From: Trachythela sp. YZ-2020
Lineage: Eukaryota; Cnidaria; Anthozoa; Malacalcyonacea; Clavulariidae
Reading direction: 5' to 3'
DNA length: 64,000 bases
Assembly: GCA_016169945.1 (NCBI GenBank)
Contig: JADLSH010000155.1
Coordinates: 2,673,501-2,737,500 of the forward strand
A program made the translations under genes and the position numbers. The notes below the pieces were generated by a model. That model was not told where the DNA came from. It saw only the letters and a list, made by a program, of their open reading frames with translations, and did not search any database. Positions 12,816-26,400 of this stretch are shown piece after piece. Numbering within the stretch: position 1 is the stretch's first letter; each line of letters starts with the position of its first letter.

Positions 12816-15256
12816 TTCGTCTTGCGTGCAATCGTCCACATATTTGCATGTATTTATCGATAGTTGTTCTGGGATTGAAGTCTCAAGATCATTCACGTGG
12901 ACGTTAAAGAGCGTGGGTGATATCACGGAACCTTGCGAGAATCCCGAAGGACATGGTTTAACCGATGATATGGTTCCTCCAAGTTTAACCTGTTGACTGA
13001 TCTATCCTCCAGGAAACTTCGTGTCCACAGCCAGAAAGCTTTGGTTACATTCATTTCGGCGAGCATACTTAGTAAAATTCCATGATCAACGAGGTCGAAG
13101 GCTTTGCGGAAGTCTATGAAAAGAGCGTGAACTCCATTTTGATGGATTTTGAGTTATCTGTAGCATTAAACCAATTCTGGGAGATATGTGTAAGTGCACA
13201 CACTGTTGATCGATTATTAGTGAAGGCATGCTGGCTGTCATTGATCTTTGTGCTGGGAATGCTCATTTTGAGTTGTAACTTTTCCAGCACTTAGGCCATT
13301 TGGGGTAGTATGGAGATCTGACGGAAGTCATTTTCGATATCTCTGGGTGGTGTAACCTTGGGAACTGGAGTGACTAATGCATGTTTGTAAGCAGTAGGAT
13401 ACTTACACTGCGTTATACTGGCACAAATAATGTTATGGACAACAGGCGCTATTTATTCACAGTATCGTTTAAGAACGAGGCGGGAATCTTGTCAGATCCA
13501 GTAGCTTTTTTGGGGTTGAGTCGTTTTAAGATAGATTTAACCTATCCAATTGAGGGAATCGGTGGGCTATCTTTTCTCAAAAAAGGCGCTACGTCGTTAA
13601 GACTTGGTAATATGGTTTCAGGAAGGTTTTGCCACGGTTTAGTGAATGCATTCTGCAGTAGTTCCACTTCCACGGTATTGGTAGCTCCATCTGACGATAA
13701 GTTATTAGTTGAATTTTCCCCGTCATAGCCAGCAAGCTGGAATATTGTCTTGTGCCATTTTGTTGAGTCGTGTTTGCGTTGGCCTTCCACCTTCGATTTG
13801 TAATATTCCGATTTTGCCTTCTTTATATGTGTAGATATTTTATCTGCTAGTCGTCTGTACTTGGTCGTATTAACAGTGGTGTAAGCTTTTTGTCTTGCTT
13901 TGATCTCTTTTTTATATAAGTCGTCATCCATGGCTTGTCAGATGCATGAGCACGTATCGTTGTTTCGGGTATTATTTCATCTAACCTGTCTCTTACGGTA
14001 TTTTACTGAAATTGGTAACTTTATCATCGACATCGTTGATCTGAAAGACTGGCGTCCATTCCCGAAGATTCAGTTTTAGGCCGAGTATATTTAGGTTATT
14101 GGACTTCAACAGTCGCACTTTACGGGAAAAAGGCTTAACGCTTTGTTTACGTTTAGGACAGCATAATAAACATTGGTGATCGAAACGACCAACAGGGGGT
14201 AGATGCACAACATCGTTATATAAGTCGGACATATTCGTAAGGATCTGATCTAGGACATTATTTCCTCTTGTCGCCGCTTTTACAGATTTTTTCATACTAA
14301 ATCGTCTGCAAAGTCTGCTAAGTTTCATTTCATTAAAATCCCCCATTTTAAATACACCCGCTGTCGGAAAGTCTCGGAGGACAGAGTCAAGTCCTCTCGT
14401 AATATATTCATTCATTTCTCTTTCATTTTCTGCTGACTGCCCTGGTGGGACATAAACGCCAACGACTATGATAGCATTAATTGGTCTAGGAGTACTGGTC
14501 GGTTAACGTTCGAGTAACAGCCATAGAACCTCTTTGTTGTCTTCTTCCAGAAGTGTTACACAGGTGGTCGTACACAGGTATTCACGTATGCTAAAATGCC
14601 TCCACCAGGCGTGTGTCGGTCACGACGATAAATATTAAACTTGTTTCCAATCGCAATAGCAGCATCAGGCACGTTCGTATCTAGCCAAGATTCCGTAATC
14701 ATGACCACGGAGGAGTTATTTAGATTTACAATAGTATACAATTCGTCGACTTTATTTGAAATGTGACATATGTTTGTTAGGAGAATGGACGGTATGGAGC
14801 AACTAAGTGGTGTGCCAGATATGTCAATTGAGATGAGATTCCCGGGGTTGTGCTTTCTAAAGTTATATGACCGGGTCGAAATTCTTGCAGGAATGGACAT
14901 GCAATTAAAATCGAAAAGGTTTATCTCCGGTTTTCGATTTGGTATTCGAGACAATCATATTGTCGATGAGTTGTTTGTTTTCTTTGTTTAGGGATTAGAT
15001 TGTGTCTCTAAGCACTTTAAATTCAGAAGTGTCTTTATTAGTCTTGTCATTGTCCGTTAATGACATCTCGTTGTCATAGACCATTGTTGCTGAAGGGATG
15101 CATCGCTGAATTTGTTGGTTAATTGGTCGTTCTTCATTATGCAGATTTTCCTCATAAGCTTTTAATTTATCATTCAAAATGTTTATATTATCTGTTTGCT
15201 GTTTATTTTTCCTGGTTAAGTTTTCAGATATGTAATATCTGGGTGTTCGAAGGTCA

Positions 15257-15335
15257 TGTGACCGACCGGAGCCAAGGCTATTTCCCGCCTTCCCAATAAC
15301 AAAAAAAGGGAAATGCCTTGGGAACGAGGTTGGTA
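15257..15335 (+). repeat. Dispersed repeat, second copy
   Basis: Inverse-orientation relative of about 4951-5020 (GGAGCCAAGGCTATTTCCCG, then GGGAAATGCCTTGGGAACGA). The family is short and non-coding. It lies between the 5' end of the minus-strand LINE and the 15352 MITE. Confidence 0.6.
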
Positions 15336-15351
15336 CAAGGTAGATTTAAAC

Positions 15352-16013
15352 CATAGATATAGGAGAAATAGATTGCTGACTCGTAATTCGTCACTACATT
15401 GACAAATGCGCCAAAATTCAAACAAAATTTGACCGGTTGACCAGCCATTTTGTATGATGGCGCCTCAAGTGACTCGATGAACGAAGCTTAATGGGAGCAT
15501 TTGCTAGATAATAACAGCATTAATTTCACAATACCGTGGAGTGTATTCAATATAGACGCGTTGTGGACGGTTTTTCTTTGGAATAACAAACATTTGGCTG
15601 GTTTCAGTGAGCTCACGGATTGACGTTTTGCAATACTTTTGCCCTTTGGAGCAATGATGTCTAATAGAAAGTTGAAAGAGTTATTCCTGGATTATTTCTA
15701 AACAAAATAAAGTGGATTCAGGGCGACAAACTTGTGTATTACGAGCTGGCGGCCTAAATATGTGATTTCGCCGAACTTAAATCAGCATGAATCGAAGGTA
15801 ATTTGTATTATTTTCCCTGTCAAATTGATGTGTTTATACGTCCACAAGGGCAATAAACATATTAAATGAAGTATCTTTTCGTGAACGTTGCTGAAAGCGA
15901 CGTACGTTGACTAGGTGACTTGATGTTTTGACCGGTTCAGCCGCCATTTTGAATTCTTCATGTTGGCGCGTGCCGTTACCTCGAGTCAGCAATCTATGTC
16001 TCCTATATCTATG
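15352..16013. mobile_element. 662-bp hAT-type MITE with 8-bp target duplication
   Basis: Inverted termini of about 36 bp start CATAGATATAGGAGA and end in a shared ATTGCTGACTCG block, with only a few mismatches between arms. Both sides are flanked by ATTTAAAC (15344-15351 and 16014-16021), an exact 8-bp duplication as made by hAT transposases. The interior has no coding frame. Its termini differ from those of the 6212 element, so another autonomous family would be the mobiliser. Confidence 0.88.
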
Positions 16014-16279
16014 ATTTAAACCCTATCTTTCTATTTTTCAGTGGTTCAGCACGTCACATCACCAGACCTCTATGGAAGCATATTATAGTAAACATGTTGT
16101 TCACTCAGAGACAATGTGGCTGCAAAAAACAGTAACAAGTCACTATTCCTACAAGTCTAATGAGAATGTTAAGGAACTCTTTAAATATATATGTTTCCAG
16201 ATTCTACCATTGCACAGCATTTCACTATGAGTGAAAAGAAGTCAGCATATATTGCCTACCAAGGAGTTGAAGGCACAAG

Positions 16280-19005
16280 ATGGCTGCCATATATAGCCTC
16301 TCACAAAAATTGCTAGTATTTATGTTTTACTTCATTCTGTCTATAAATCTTTACAAATCGAAACGTGAGAACGGTTGGCGAAAGTCTACCATCCATTTAT
16401 ATGAAGGAATAAACAACACCAAATCAGAAATCCACGGCACCCGTCTGAAGCAACGAACAAGGTCTGATGAAAACATTGCCTTATCGCAGAAAATATCGAC
16501 AAACAACCAAGCGCTGACACTGATACCTATCTCGACGCAGCTTAATATCGTCAATATACTCCTACTCTCAAATGATATAGCTGTAAACCCTGGACCTCTA
16601 AATCTAAAATCAACAAAAGGACTTAAGTTTCTACATCTGAATGTTTGTAGTCTGAGAAACAAGATGGATTAACTAAAATTATAATCCAATGAAACCAAAC
16701 CTCGCGTCATGTCAATAAATGAAACCTGGCTCGAAAAATTGTTCAGTGACGAATTATTTGCTATGGAAGGATATAATATTAAAGGGTATGATAGAAATAA
16801 ACACGGCGGTGGTCTGGCCGTCTACATTGCACAATATTTACAACATAAACAAATATATTTTAATGAAAACCTACATTTTGATGCCAACTTCGAGGCAATA
16901 TGGATCGAATTAACTCCTGCAAAGTCTAAACCAATCACTACAGGATTCATGTATCGTCCACCAAACTTTGATCCAAAAACATTTACCAAAGCATGGAACT
17001 GGCTCTCAAAACTTTACGAAATATAAACAATGAAGTTGTCCTAATTGGTGACTTTAACTTTGATTTGAAGGGTGGTACTACACCCAACACGGCAGCTCGC
17101 AATGTTCTAAATGCTACTAAACTCTATAATCTAAAACAAATTATTAAAGACTGCACTATAATATCTCAACACTCAAGAACACAAATCGACCTCTTTTTTA
17201 CATCAAGCCCAGAACACTATTCCTCCGGAGTCTATCCTGTTGGATTTTCAGATCATTCAGCAATTTATGCAATAAGAAAAATACATCAAGTCAAACGCCC
17301 ACCACCAAGATTTATTGATGTAAGAAACTACAAGCCCAAGTGCCATAGAAACTGAACATAACTCGGAAACTACATGGAACTGCTTTAAAGACCTCTATGA
17401 CAGTAGCAGAAAAAACATGCTCCAACTACAACACAACACAACTTATACGTGGACAGTCACAACCGTGGATAACAAACCAAATTAAAGAACTCATGCATGA
17501 GAGGGATTTTCATCACAAAGAAGCAATTAAAACAAACAATGAAAATCACTGGAGCGCATATAAGAGGCTTAGAAATGCAGTTACAAAAAGAATGCGAAAA
17601 AGAGCCAATATTATACGTCTAAGCTTGTAGAACCCAATGATGATAAAGATATGTGGAAAGTATTAAATTAAATTTACCAAAGAAAAATAGAAATAATGAC
17701 TGTGCTACATCAATTAGTAGTTCTCTAAATGCGGAAATGTTCAATAATTTATTTGTATCAATTGCAAAAACATTATGTACAAAGTTTAATGACATGACAT
17801 TACCTACCATATTAGCTTCTCGTGTTGACAGTAATTTTGCCATACAAACTGTCCCAGTATCACTTGTACTAACAGAACTAAAAAAGCTATCCCCCTACAA
17901 AATCAACCGGACTAGATGGCATCCCACCCCGACTATTAAAATATGGAGCTGACGTTGTTCATAGTGAACCTAACTTTTGAAACAGGCAAAATTCCATTTC
18001 AATGAAAACTGGGAAAAGTAACACCTAAATCTAAATTGGGGAGTCATACCAACTTAAATAATTACCGCCCCATCTCAGTCTTACCATTGGTATCTAAAAT
18101 AATGGAAAGATTCGTACTCAAAGTTATAATAAAAAACAAAAGTAATGTTGATAGGAACAAGACCAAAACTAAAGAACGTTGTATCTCTAAGTATCACACT
18201 AGGAGATCAGAAACTAGAATCAGTCACAGAGTTTGAATATCTTGGAATAATATTTGATCAACACATGACATGGCAGCATCATGCAGAGTCTATACCGAAA
18301 ATGTCTATAAGTAGGATCAGCGTCCCATCTAGGATAAGAAACTGTCTAACGTTAGAAGCAGCAAGAAATGTATATAAGAGCATGATACAGCCTGTTTTGA
18401 TTATGCAGATACCTGCTGGGGTGCGGGGCTAATGGAAACCTGTAAACATGGACTACAGAAACTATAAAACAGAGCAGCGCGTATAGTTCTAATGAGAAAC
18501 CATACTGCATGGTAACAGTATCTCGGAGCTACAGTGGTTTCACATAGAGATAAGAAGGAAGATTCATCGCCGTATAACCACCTACAATATCTTAAATACC
18601 ACAATGCCAATTGTACAACGTAAGATATGTACAACGTAAGGCATAAACATACAATTCTGATACTAAAAGTTAAGAGAGACCTTGGAAAACATTCTTTCAA
18701 ATTCTCAGCAGCAAAAGATTTCAACAGCCAATCAGAAAACGTAAAAACACCATATCGCTTGCTAGTTTTAAGCAAAGAATTATACAATATTATAGAGACT
18801 AACTTTCCTAATACACTATGACATATAGTACATTATAACCTGGACATCGTTAACTGGAATTATATAATATAGTATAACAATTCTAATAATTAGATAGAGT
18901 AGTAATTTTGTAAATAGGTAACTCTAAATGCAGGGCCCCTCTGGATACCAGCCTTTGTAGATGAATGAGATACCCTGCTGAAATAAAGTCAACTCAATTC
19001 AACTC
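16280..19005 (+). mobile_element. Plus-strand CR1/L2-like LINE with internally deleted RT
   Basis: The ORF2 start at 16280-16672 contains the conserved leader LLLSNDIAVNPGP and then the endonuclease start FLHLNVCSLRNKMD, with a stop in the next codon. The rest follows as broken frames: 16709-17026 (SINETWLEK, GGGLAVYIAQ), 16993-17355 (GDFNFDLKG, QIDLFFTSS, FSDHSAI), 17397-17630 (linker) and 17653-18236 (RT start, NYRPISVLPLVSKIMER). At about 18140 it jumps directly to the RT thumb/C-terminal part (FEYLGIIFDQHMTWQ). The palm with the YxDD motif is missing, consistent with an internal deletion. The C-terminal tail ends at 18821 and the 3' end is a CAACTCAATTCAACTCA repeat near 18990-19005. Confidence 0.85.
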
Positions 19006-19089
19006 ATGGGATTTATTCCCATTTCAAGGCATAATTCAAGCAAAAAGTGGGGAATGAGCCATATGTTTTACTTTCTGATGAGTCATTAA

Positions 19090-21240
19090 ATAAACCTACC
19101 CAGAAAAAGCAACTAGAGTTCATGTTAGAACATGGGAGCATGATCATGTTGCATCAAGGTACTATGGCTCATCTTTTATTGGGTATGCAACAGCTGCAGA
19201 CATGCTAGTCTCATTCAAAGAAGATTTTGACCTGAACTTAGTCAATATTTTCCAGCTTTCAATGGATGGGCCTAATGTCAATTGGGCCTTTTATGATTTT
19301 CTGCAGCAAGACATTTCCTCAGAAACTAATATGAGTTCTTCCTTACTAAACCTGGGTAGCTGTGGCCTCCATGTCATGCACAATGCCTTTAAAAGTGGTG
19401 TTACAGCTTCGACTTGGGAAACAAGCTCTATATTAAGTGGTGCCTACAATTTGTTTAAAGATGCCCCTGCCAGGCGAGAAGACTTTATAACAACAACTAG
19501 TAGCTGTGTCTTTCCTTTGAAGTTTTGTGGCCACAGGTGCGTATTTACTATATTTGGTAGTTTATCTTGAGAGCATGTGTGTGGTCGCTTTGTTATACGC
19601 AAATGTCAAAGTTCTGTCACTCTGACAATGTGAATGCAATAATTATGATAGAACAGAATTTATTGGGAATATCTTCTTTTCAGAAGTTCAACTAATTGGG
19701 AGGGTTAGTTTAGTTAAATTGTGCTTAATTTAGTCCAATGGAGGGTGTCTGACTGCTATGTTTTTTATAGAATCAAGTCCGTTATATATCTATTTGCACA
19801 TCATTATTTCCAAGTTATTTTACAACAAGCCTTTTGATATACATCTATTTAACTCTCTTTGTAAACTAGATGGCTGGAGAATGTTCCAGTTGCTAAACGT
19901 GCTCTGGATATTTGGGCTAACTTGTGTAACTCGTACAATAGAGTGAAACATGCTACAGCCGATGCTATATTTCCTTTGCAGCTGCGCACCTTTAATTCCA
20001 TTGCCCAGCATCTGCAGCCATTTCTTGAACTACAGTATACCAGACTGACAGGCCCATGCTACCATTTTTGGCTGATGATATGCACGCCTTGCTTAAGGCA
20101 TTGATGAAACGGTTTTTGAAAAGTGAGATACTGAAGAATGCAGATTCCCTTCTAAAGTTGGTGAAATTGGATGTGAAAACGCAAGGAAACCATCTTTCAA
20201 AAGTCGATGTGGGGTTTGCTGCCGACTAGAAATTGAAGGAGCTATATGTTAGAAAGAAAATTAATGACAGGGAGATCTTACAGTACAGAGCAGAGGTTAA
20301 GGATTTTCTTGTGCCTGTAGTCTCAAAGATTCTAGGGAAGTCTCCTGTTAAATATTCTATTGTGCGAAATCTTCGATGCTTAAAGCCCTCAGTAATGGCA
20401 GATAAACCTGATGAAGCCAAGAAGATGTCCCGACGCGTCCTCGGATTACTCAATCATGTTAACCAAGTTGCTGATCAAAAGTGCGATGCAATTGCCAGTC
20501 AGTTCGATGAATTCATTGATACTGTTGTTCCAGCCTTATTCTCTCAGTTTAATGAATGTGATAAGATTAAAGATCAACTAGACACACTGCTATTCTCTCA
20601 GTTATCATCCAAGAAAGAATTTGCAAGTCTATGGTCCGTCATCTCTAAATTGCTGTTGTTGTCACATGGACAGGCCACAGTGGAGCGGGGATTTTCCATC
20701 AATCGCCAAGTGGAAGTGGATAATTTGGTCGGGGAATCATATACTGTATAGCCCTTCGCTTTATTGTTGACACTGTGAACTCCCTTTGCTTGAATGAGAT
20801 GTGCCTATGACTCCTGAGTTAATGTCTTCAGCGCAGAGTGCTCATCGACGCTATAAGGTTTCTCTAGAGCAGAAGCAGAAAGAGCATGCGAATGAAGAAA
20901 GGGTCCTGAAACGCAAGAGAGAAGAGGAGGTGATCGGTGGCCTTAGGAAAAATAATAAGTTGTTAGAAGATGACATTAAGAGTCTGAACACGGCTTCAGA
21001 TGATCTTGCTACAAAGGCAACCAAGTTTGTTAAGAGGAGATTTTTTAGAAAATCGAGCAATTGGCGCTCAAAAATACCGTCATGCTTTGAGCGAAAACGA
21101 AGCAATTGTTGTTTTTGCGAAAATGGCAGAAAGAATATTCAGTTCGATGACTTACTGGCTAAATATTCGAGTGGGACGTTGCTGGATTTCAAGATAAATA
21201 CTAGAAATGGATTCGTCATAACAATTTTAGTTAGCTAAAG
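19090..21240 (+). pseudogene. Degenerate hAT-like transposase gene with coiled-coil tail
   Basis: The coding trace begins near 19125 (HDHVASRYYGSSFIGYATA) and runs through 19202-19537 (LSMDGPNVNWAFYDF, NLGSCGLHVMHNAFKSGV, FKDAPARREDF). A GT donor near 19538 pairs with an AG at about 19868-19869, after which WLENVPVAKRALDIW resumes. A frameshift near 20045 and an in-frame TAG at 20227-20229 break the frame. It then continues to the hAT-type C-terminal block LSHGQATVERGFSINRQVEV (20655-20718) and a Lys/Glu-rich coiled coil (20801-21030). The order and motifs match a hAT-superfamily lineage distinct from the 6212 element. Inverted termini were not found. It abuts the end of the preceding LINE. 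Confidence 0.75.
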
Positions 21241-21820
21241 GCTACAACAAGTTTTATACAGCAATTTTTGAATCAAACGGCTATTTTCAATTTGTGGAAG
21301 GGCCGACCAAGAGTGATGTTTGGCGACAGAAGTTACCAAGGTATGACAACTTTACGTACTTTATTTTCACGTTGGATAGTGTTAATATGGGCAGAAATTT
21401 ATCTATTAAGAACGGTATTTGACCACATTTTGCAGCTACGCTAAACTGGTTTGACCTTTGCTACTGAATGTTTTATCATTGGCCATTTATTTTCTGAATA
21501 TAATTTGTTTTGCTTCTTGCCATGGACTTTTACTTTCCTTTCTGTATTTTATCCTGGTACTGATTCAATCGTGCTTTAATCTCAAGGATATTTATATAAC
21601 TACATAGCTGGGTCATTGCATTTTTAATTACCTAATTTGATGCCTTTGCAAAGTATTATTAAATTAATTATTGTCACTTTTGATTGATGCATTTAAATAA
21701 GATTTGCCCCATTCTTCCAAAAATTTCTAAAGCATAAAAATTGTGTAAAAATCTGATTTTCTACTAATCCATATTCCTGTGCAGCAAAAGGCGCTAATGT
21801 CCCTTTACCTAACTTATTAT

Positions 21821-21943
21821 TAGCATGACAAAATTACTGGATGCTGATTGGTTGAGAGGAGTACAATTATTTCATTAACTGTACTGCAGTACAATTAATG
21901 ATTTTCCCAAAACAAACAAAATGGCGGAAATTTTGTCATGCTA
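21821..21943. repeat. 123-bp inverted-repeat (MITE-like) element
   Basis: Perfect 15-bp arms, TAGCATGACAAAATT at 21821-21835 and its inverse at 21929-21943, bound a non-coding interior holding ACTGTACTGCAGTACA. Flanking duplications are not evident. It joins the larger foldback at 21952-22187. Confidence 0.75.
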
Positions 21944-21951
21944 AAAATAAA

Positions 21952-22187
21952 CAATCATGCGATGTTGCTCGTACAATTAGGGATTAATAGTACGAGTGAT
22001 GATTGACCGCTCCCCCCGGCAGCTCAATTTTGGCATGCTAAAATAAACAAATCATGTGATGTTGCAGTACAATTAGGATTGTTTAGTGATGATTGGACTC
22101 GCCCCGGCGGCTCGTCCAATTTTGGCAAAATTTCCAAACATCACTCGTACTATTAATCCCTAATTGTACTCGCCATCGCATGATAAC
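21952..22187. repeat. Foldback with internally duplicated arm
   Basis: The left arm 21952-22003 (CATGCGATGTTGCTCGTAC, AATTAGGGATTAATAGTACG) is matched in inverse by about 22139-22185. Between them lies a second, diverged direct copy of the left arm (from about 22049: ATCATGTGATGTTGCAGTAC). The structure is therefore inverted repeat plus tandem duplication, as in foldback elements that grow by arm duplication. Non-coding. Confidence 0.7.
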
Positions 22188-22960
22188 CTATACTTACTCA
22201 AGAGTAAAATAACTGTTTTTAAAGGAAATCGAAGGTGAAGGTCGTTGGAATATTTTTTATGTTTTAACTCCAACCCTGCCATTTTGTTGGCATTTTACCA
22301 AAAATGATATACCTTTATATTTTGTAAAAAAAACCTCCTAAATTCATTGTCAGTTTTTAAAATTCATTAAAATTACCATTGATAGATTCTAGTAGTCATA
22401 ACAAGATAAGTAAACAAACTACAAACAAACATGAAAAGAAATGGTTGGACTTTTATCATAACCTCTTCGTTGAAAGTTGTAAAATAGACCCAAGCATTTG
22501 GGGCTTCATTGCTTAAATTTGAAAAATATCCCTTATATTAAGCGTGCGCAGCCAAATTTCATGGTGTACTCTAAGTTTAAACACAAAGCTTCAAAATTAT
22601 TGTATTTAAAAAAAAATCAAAGCCGAAGGTCGTCGCAGAATTTAGCCATTTTGTAAGGTTTGTCAATTTTTATTACCTGCTATTTTATTAAGGTGGCTCC
22701 ATGCAGTTTTAGAAAAATGTTTGTTTCAGCTTGGAAAGTCAATTAATATCAGCACAATGTATTATTTAAATTTTGAACAGTAAATGTTGTGCCGATATTG
22801 AATAAGTTGTGTCATAACTGTCATTCATACTTATTTCTGAACCAAAACAACTTTCCTTGCCACTTGAGAAAAAAAATTGTACACGGCTTGAAGAGCACTG
22901 AATAATTCATTGCTTTTCTCGCCCTAAATCTGTCGTTAAGATTTGGACAATGGATATCAG
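22188..22960. other. Non-coding, AT-rich
   Basis: No gene seen. TTAAGGTGGCTCC at about 22690 matches the terminus of the TTAA element at 61560, so one end of a related element probably lies here. Its partner was not located. Confidence 0.5.
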
Positions 22961-23025
22961 TCCATAATATCCAATCCATAATATCCAATCCATAATATCC
23001 AATCCATAATATCCAATCCATAATA
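22961..23025 (+). repeat. 14-bp minisatellite, about 4.6 copies
   Basis: Head-to-tail TCCATAATATCCAA units, identical over four copies plus a partial fifth. Because 14 is not a multiple of 3, the frames reading through it are artefacts. Confidence 0.95.
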
Positions 23026-25319
23026 CAATCAGGTAGGACAAACAATAAACCTCAGTTTCACTTGGGTCGGACAGAATGTCCGGTGCTTTCCGCTCAACGT
23101 CGGACAATTTCACGAATGGGTCGGACAATGTCTGTGACCGACCGATATTTTAAGGCCTGCATGCATGCCATGAATATAGTCCTGAAAGTCTCAGTAATCA
23201 TTATAGAAGAACTTGCTTTTCTTCTTTAGGTCAATTAAATCAGCTTATCCCCCACCCCCACCGCCCCCCCTCCAGATTATATTTTGCAGTGCAAATTCAC
23301 CAATGTGATTCCAACAGAATTGATTTAAACTGTATTCCGGGTTGAACCTGCAAGTTGTCTTGTATATTTATCATATTATTATTCTCTTTAGGTGTTTGAA
23401 ATTTCATCCTACAAAGCAGAAGTGATGTGTGAAGAGCTTTATCTATCAACAGTGGTACCACAACTTCTAAAGCTGCTACAAATTACTCTCTGTTTATATA
23501 AAAAATCAGATTGGTAGCCTTTAAGAGATTATCTTAGTTTATTGAAAAAGACAATTTCTGTAATAATAATATTTGTTATAATAAATATCAGTTCTCAATT
23601 ACAGTTGTTGAGAGTTAGGTGCAATATGGAATCTCACTTGACCATAAAGATTAACTATTACTAAATGAGGAACTATTGATGCATGTTTAGCCAGTACTTG
23701 ATTTTGTTAATTGAAATAAACATACAAATATTTGTAAGCTTTGTTTACTTTGTTGGCATTCTATGAAAAGTAGCATCAGAATTCAGCAAGAAGGGAGGCA
23801 TGGGAGTACATGCTCACCCACAATTTTCTTCAAAGTGGCCTTTTTTATAGTAAAGAACAAGATCGAACTTCGTCAAAAGTCAAAACTAAGTAAAATTTTA
23901 CAAAGTATTAAACGTTAAACACTAAGTAGTTAAACGAAATTTCCCACATTTCTATTCACTACTTTCATGATATGCAACGTAAACCAAATTTCCATACATT
24001 GGCAGCACTTTTAGAGCCATATCATTACCCACATTATTTCAATGTTTGCCCACAACGAACAGCACTAGAAAAACGCAATTACGCATGAATGCGTGATCGC
24101 CATTCTTTTGGAACTAACCGATTAAAAACAACACAGAATATATCCAGTGTCCCTATATTGTAATACTCTTTCTTGTTGACATCCTCAAATTGTATTTAGA
24201 TCAATATTTGCAGTCTTTTACAACTATAAGGCAAACACAGAAACACTCATCCCATGAACTATCTTGTGATCATTGTTTCCATAGCAACCGGGCAATTACG
24301 TAATGTAAAAACAAAAGCCTGGTTACTAAGTTTTGAGCGTTTTTGACAAAAAATACGCGAGTTTCTAAAAAATCTCCTCTTAAAAGTGATGAAATGAGAG
24401 TACTCCTGCATGGGCAAGAACAAGTCAGTCAGTTACAGAAATACGATGAAGGAGAAACAAAGTGAACTTGACAAGTTAGAAGTTGAAATTAGCGAACTTA
24501 GCAAGAAAAAATGATAAACTATACTAAATAAAGTGCGTTTATTGAACAGGAGCTTTTTGGGTTTTTAATGTGAATAAACTTTATCTTTTGTTTATACAGT
24601 ATTTGTTATAGGCATGTTGTCTTCAAGTTTGGATTAAAGGAAATAAAATAAAAGTAAAATGGTAGCAAAATACTTAAGTTTGTAACACCTGTTATCAATT
24701 TTATCTCTCAAAGGTAGGCAGAAAACGTCATTGAAAGTCTTTGAATTTTTTGGGTCTTTGAGACTACGAACCCTAATTACCTTGTTCCTTGACTACCGAT
24801 AGGAAGTTTTTGGAAGGGTTTGATTATTTTTATATATATATAACAAAGACTCTTTTTCAAACGTATAATCTACAACTTCCTATACAACGTGCTTATAACT
24901 CGTGAAGTTTACTTCGAAACGAATTTGGAGAGTATAAAACCAAAAACAAATTATTTTAGTCCGACTTTAATTATACGTACACTCTAAGCTCCGTATTCGC
25001 TGGTCAGGAAGATGAGATCGCAGGAACCATAACCTCTTTACCGGGTATATATGTTAAGGGCAAAGTTTAGTTGGTCAATATATGTTAGTCTTACTGAAAA
25101 TACTTCAAACACATAACATTGGAGGTGTTTAAATTTTGCATGATGTGTGTTAATAATTGCTTATGGTTAATCAATTCTTTAGAGAGGATATGCATGCATA
25201 TACGTTGGCAATGAGTGAATCACGCTATAGTGTGTAATTATAGTATTGAGCAATATTATATTAATATAGCTATCTGTATATAAACAAGTAAATCCTTTTG
25301 ACATTAAGAAACACGCTTG

Positions 25320-25470
25320 TAAGAAGAAAGCATTCGTATAGATAGAGCATTTATAACTAGAGCAATTGATATTTGGAACAACTTAAACATAGAGACAAAA
25401 AATATAAAACATAAAAAACGTTTTAAATCAGCTCTTCTTATTAAGCAGATTAGTTGGTTTATTTGATTAA
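25320..25470 (+). mobile_element. LINE C-terminal tail remnant
   Basis: Plus-strand reading RAFITRAIDIWNNLN followed by a Lys-rich HKKRFKSALLIKQ resembles the final segment of LINE ORF2 proteins (AI.IWN.L then a basic tail). It is short and diverged, with no RT core nearby. Confidence 0.45.
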
Positions 25471-26400
25471 TTGTACATATATAGCATATTTAATAGGGAA
25501 CTATTTTAATGTCTTTCATGTGCAAGCAGGTATTATTATCTTATATATTATAGACCTCGTGTAAACTAACATTAGCTCACGTACTGAGGATCTTACTAAA
25601 TACAAAATACAAATACTGTATAATTAACGGCATTTCTTGGCGCAGTTTAATTAAACATTTCAATTTCCAAGTTGGCTTAAATATATAGCGACTTATTGAG
25701 CATAATTGGCTTGTTCACTTTTCGAAAGATAGAATGTGATAGGGCTACAACGATGTGCGTATAATGATTCTAAACAAATTATCAGTGTTGTTGAATATTC
25801 AGTTAGGAAGAACTCTATATGAATTGTGCTATATAGATCGAAGGTGAATAGAAAGGCGGGATCCTCGATTCAAATGTGAATATCACAAATAATTGAACTG
25901 CAGTTAATCTGTAATGTTCAGTTCGTTTGAATGATGAGTCATTTAGCTTTCCAATAACGGTGGGTTGTATTCCGTCTATTCTGCAAAATGGGAGCGATTG
26001 GTTAGCAAAAAAAATATATACTATTTTGAGTGACTGATATAGGAAAATTTGAAAATTTTCGGATACAATAACAAATCGATAATTAGAAATATTAGCTTAT
26101 TTTCTCACCAAAACGGGAACAATCGAAGAAGCATTTTATGAACCGTTCATTAAAACATAGTAACTACGGTTTTCTATGCACTAGTTTCAGCTTATTTGCT
26201 ATATTTACATGCATTATGGACCGCGTTTAAGCGTGTACCCACTTGCAGATTTCTGTTCACATTGTGACGCAATTGGACGACATTAATGCCTCCATTGATG
26301 CAATAATTTAAGAGATTCAGTTCTGCATGATAGACAATTAGACTACCTGAAATTGTTTTTCATAGTTCATAATACCTTTTCCCCTATATGGCAACTGTAA

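Larger units (their letters stand above)
11340..15190 (-). mobile_element. Minus-strand CR1/L2-like LINE, near full length but decayed
   Basis: On the minus strand the order is: an ORF1-like acidic/helical tail (15177-14995); the APE-type endonuclease N-terminus (14954-14556: ITESWLDTNV with the catalytic Glu, then GGGILAYVN); the endonuclease C-terminus (14415-13993: GDFNE, DQILTN, FDHQ); a basic linker (13931-13542); the RT (about 13500-12040, with YVDDCT at about 12842-12825); and the C-terminal tail (11831-11588: LEDRRENLT...FQRIQSDPTNPC). The 3' end near 11340-11370 carries AATAATAAT-type repeats. Stops and frame changes split it into fragments, so it is inactive. A 576-bp DNA element (12231-12806) interrupts the RT gene just after the catalytic YVDD. 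Confidence 0.88.

Noticed and set aside
13381..13728. Plus-strand 115-codon frame
   Set aside because: Antisense to the LINE linker and RT on the minus strand.
22961..23025. CRISPR-like array
   Set aside because: Units of 14 bp are directly adjacent with no spacers, in an animal genome. It is a minisatellite.
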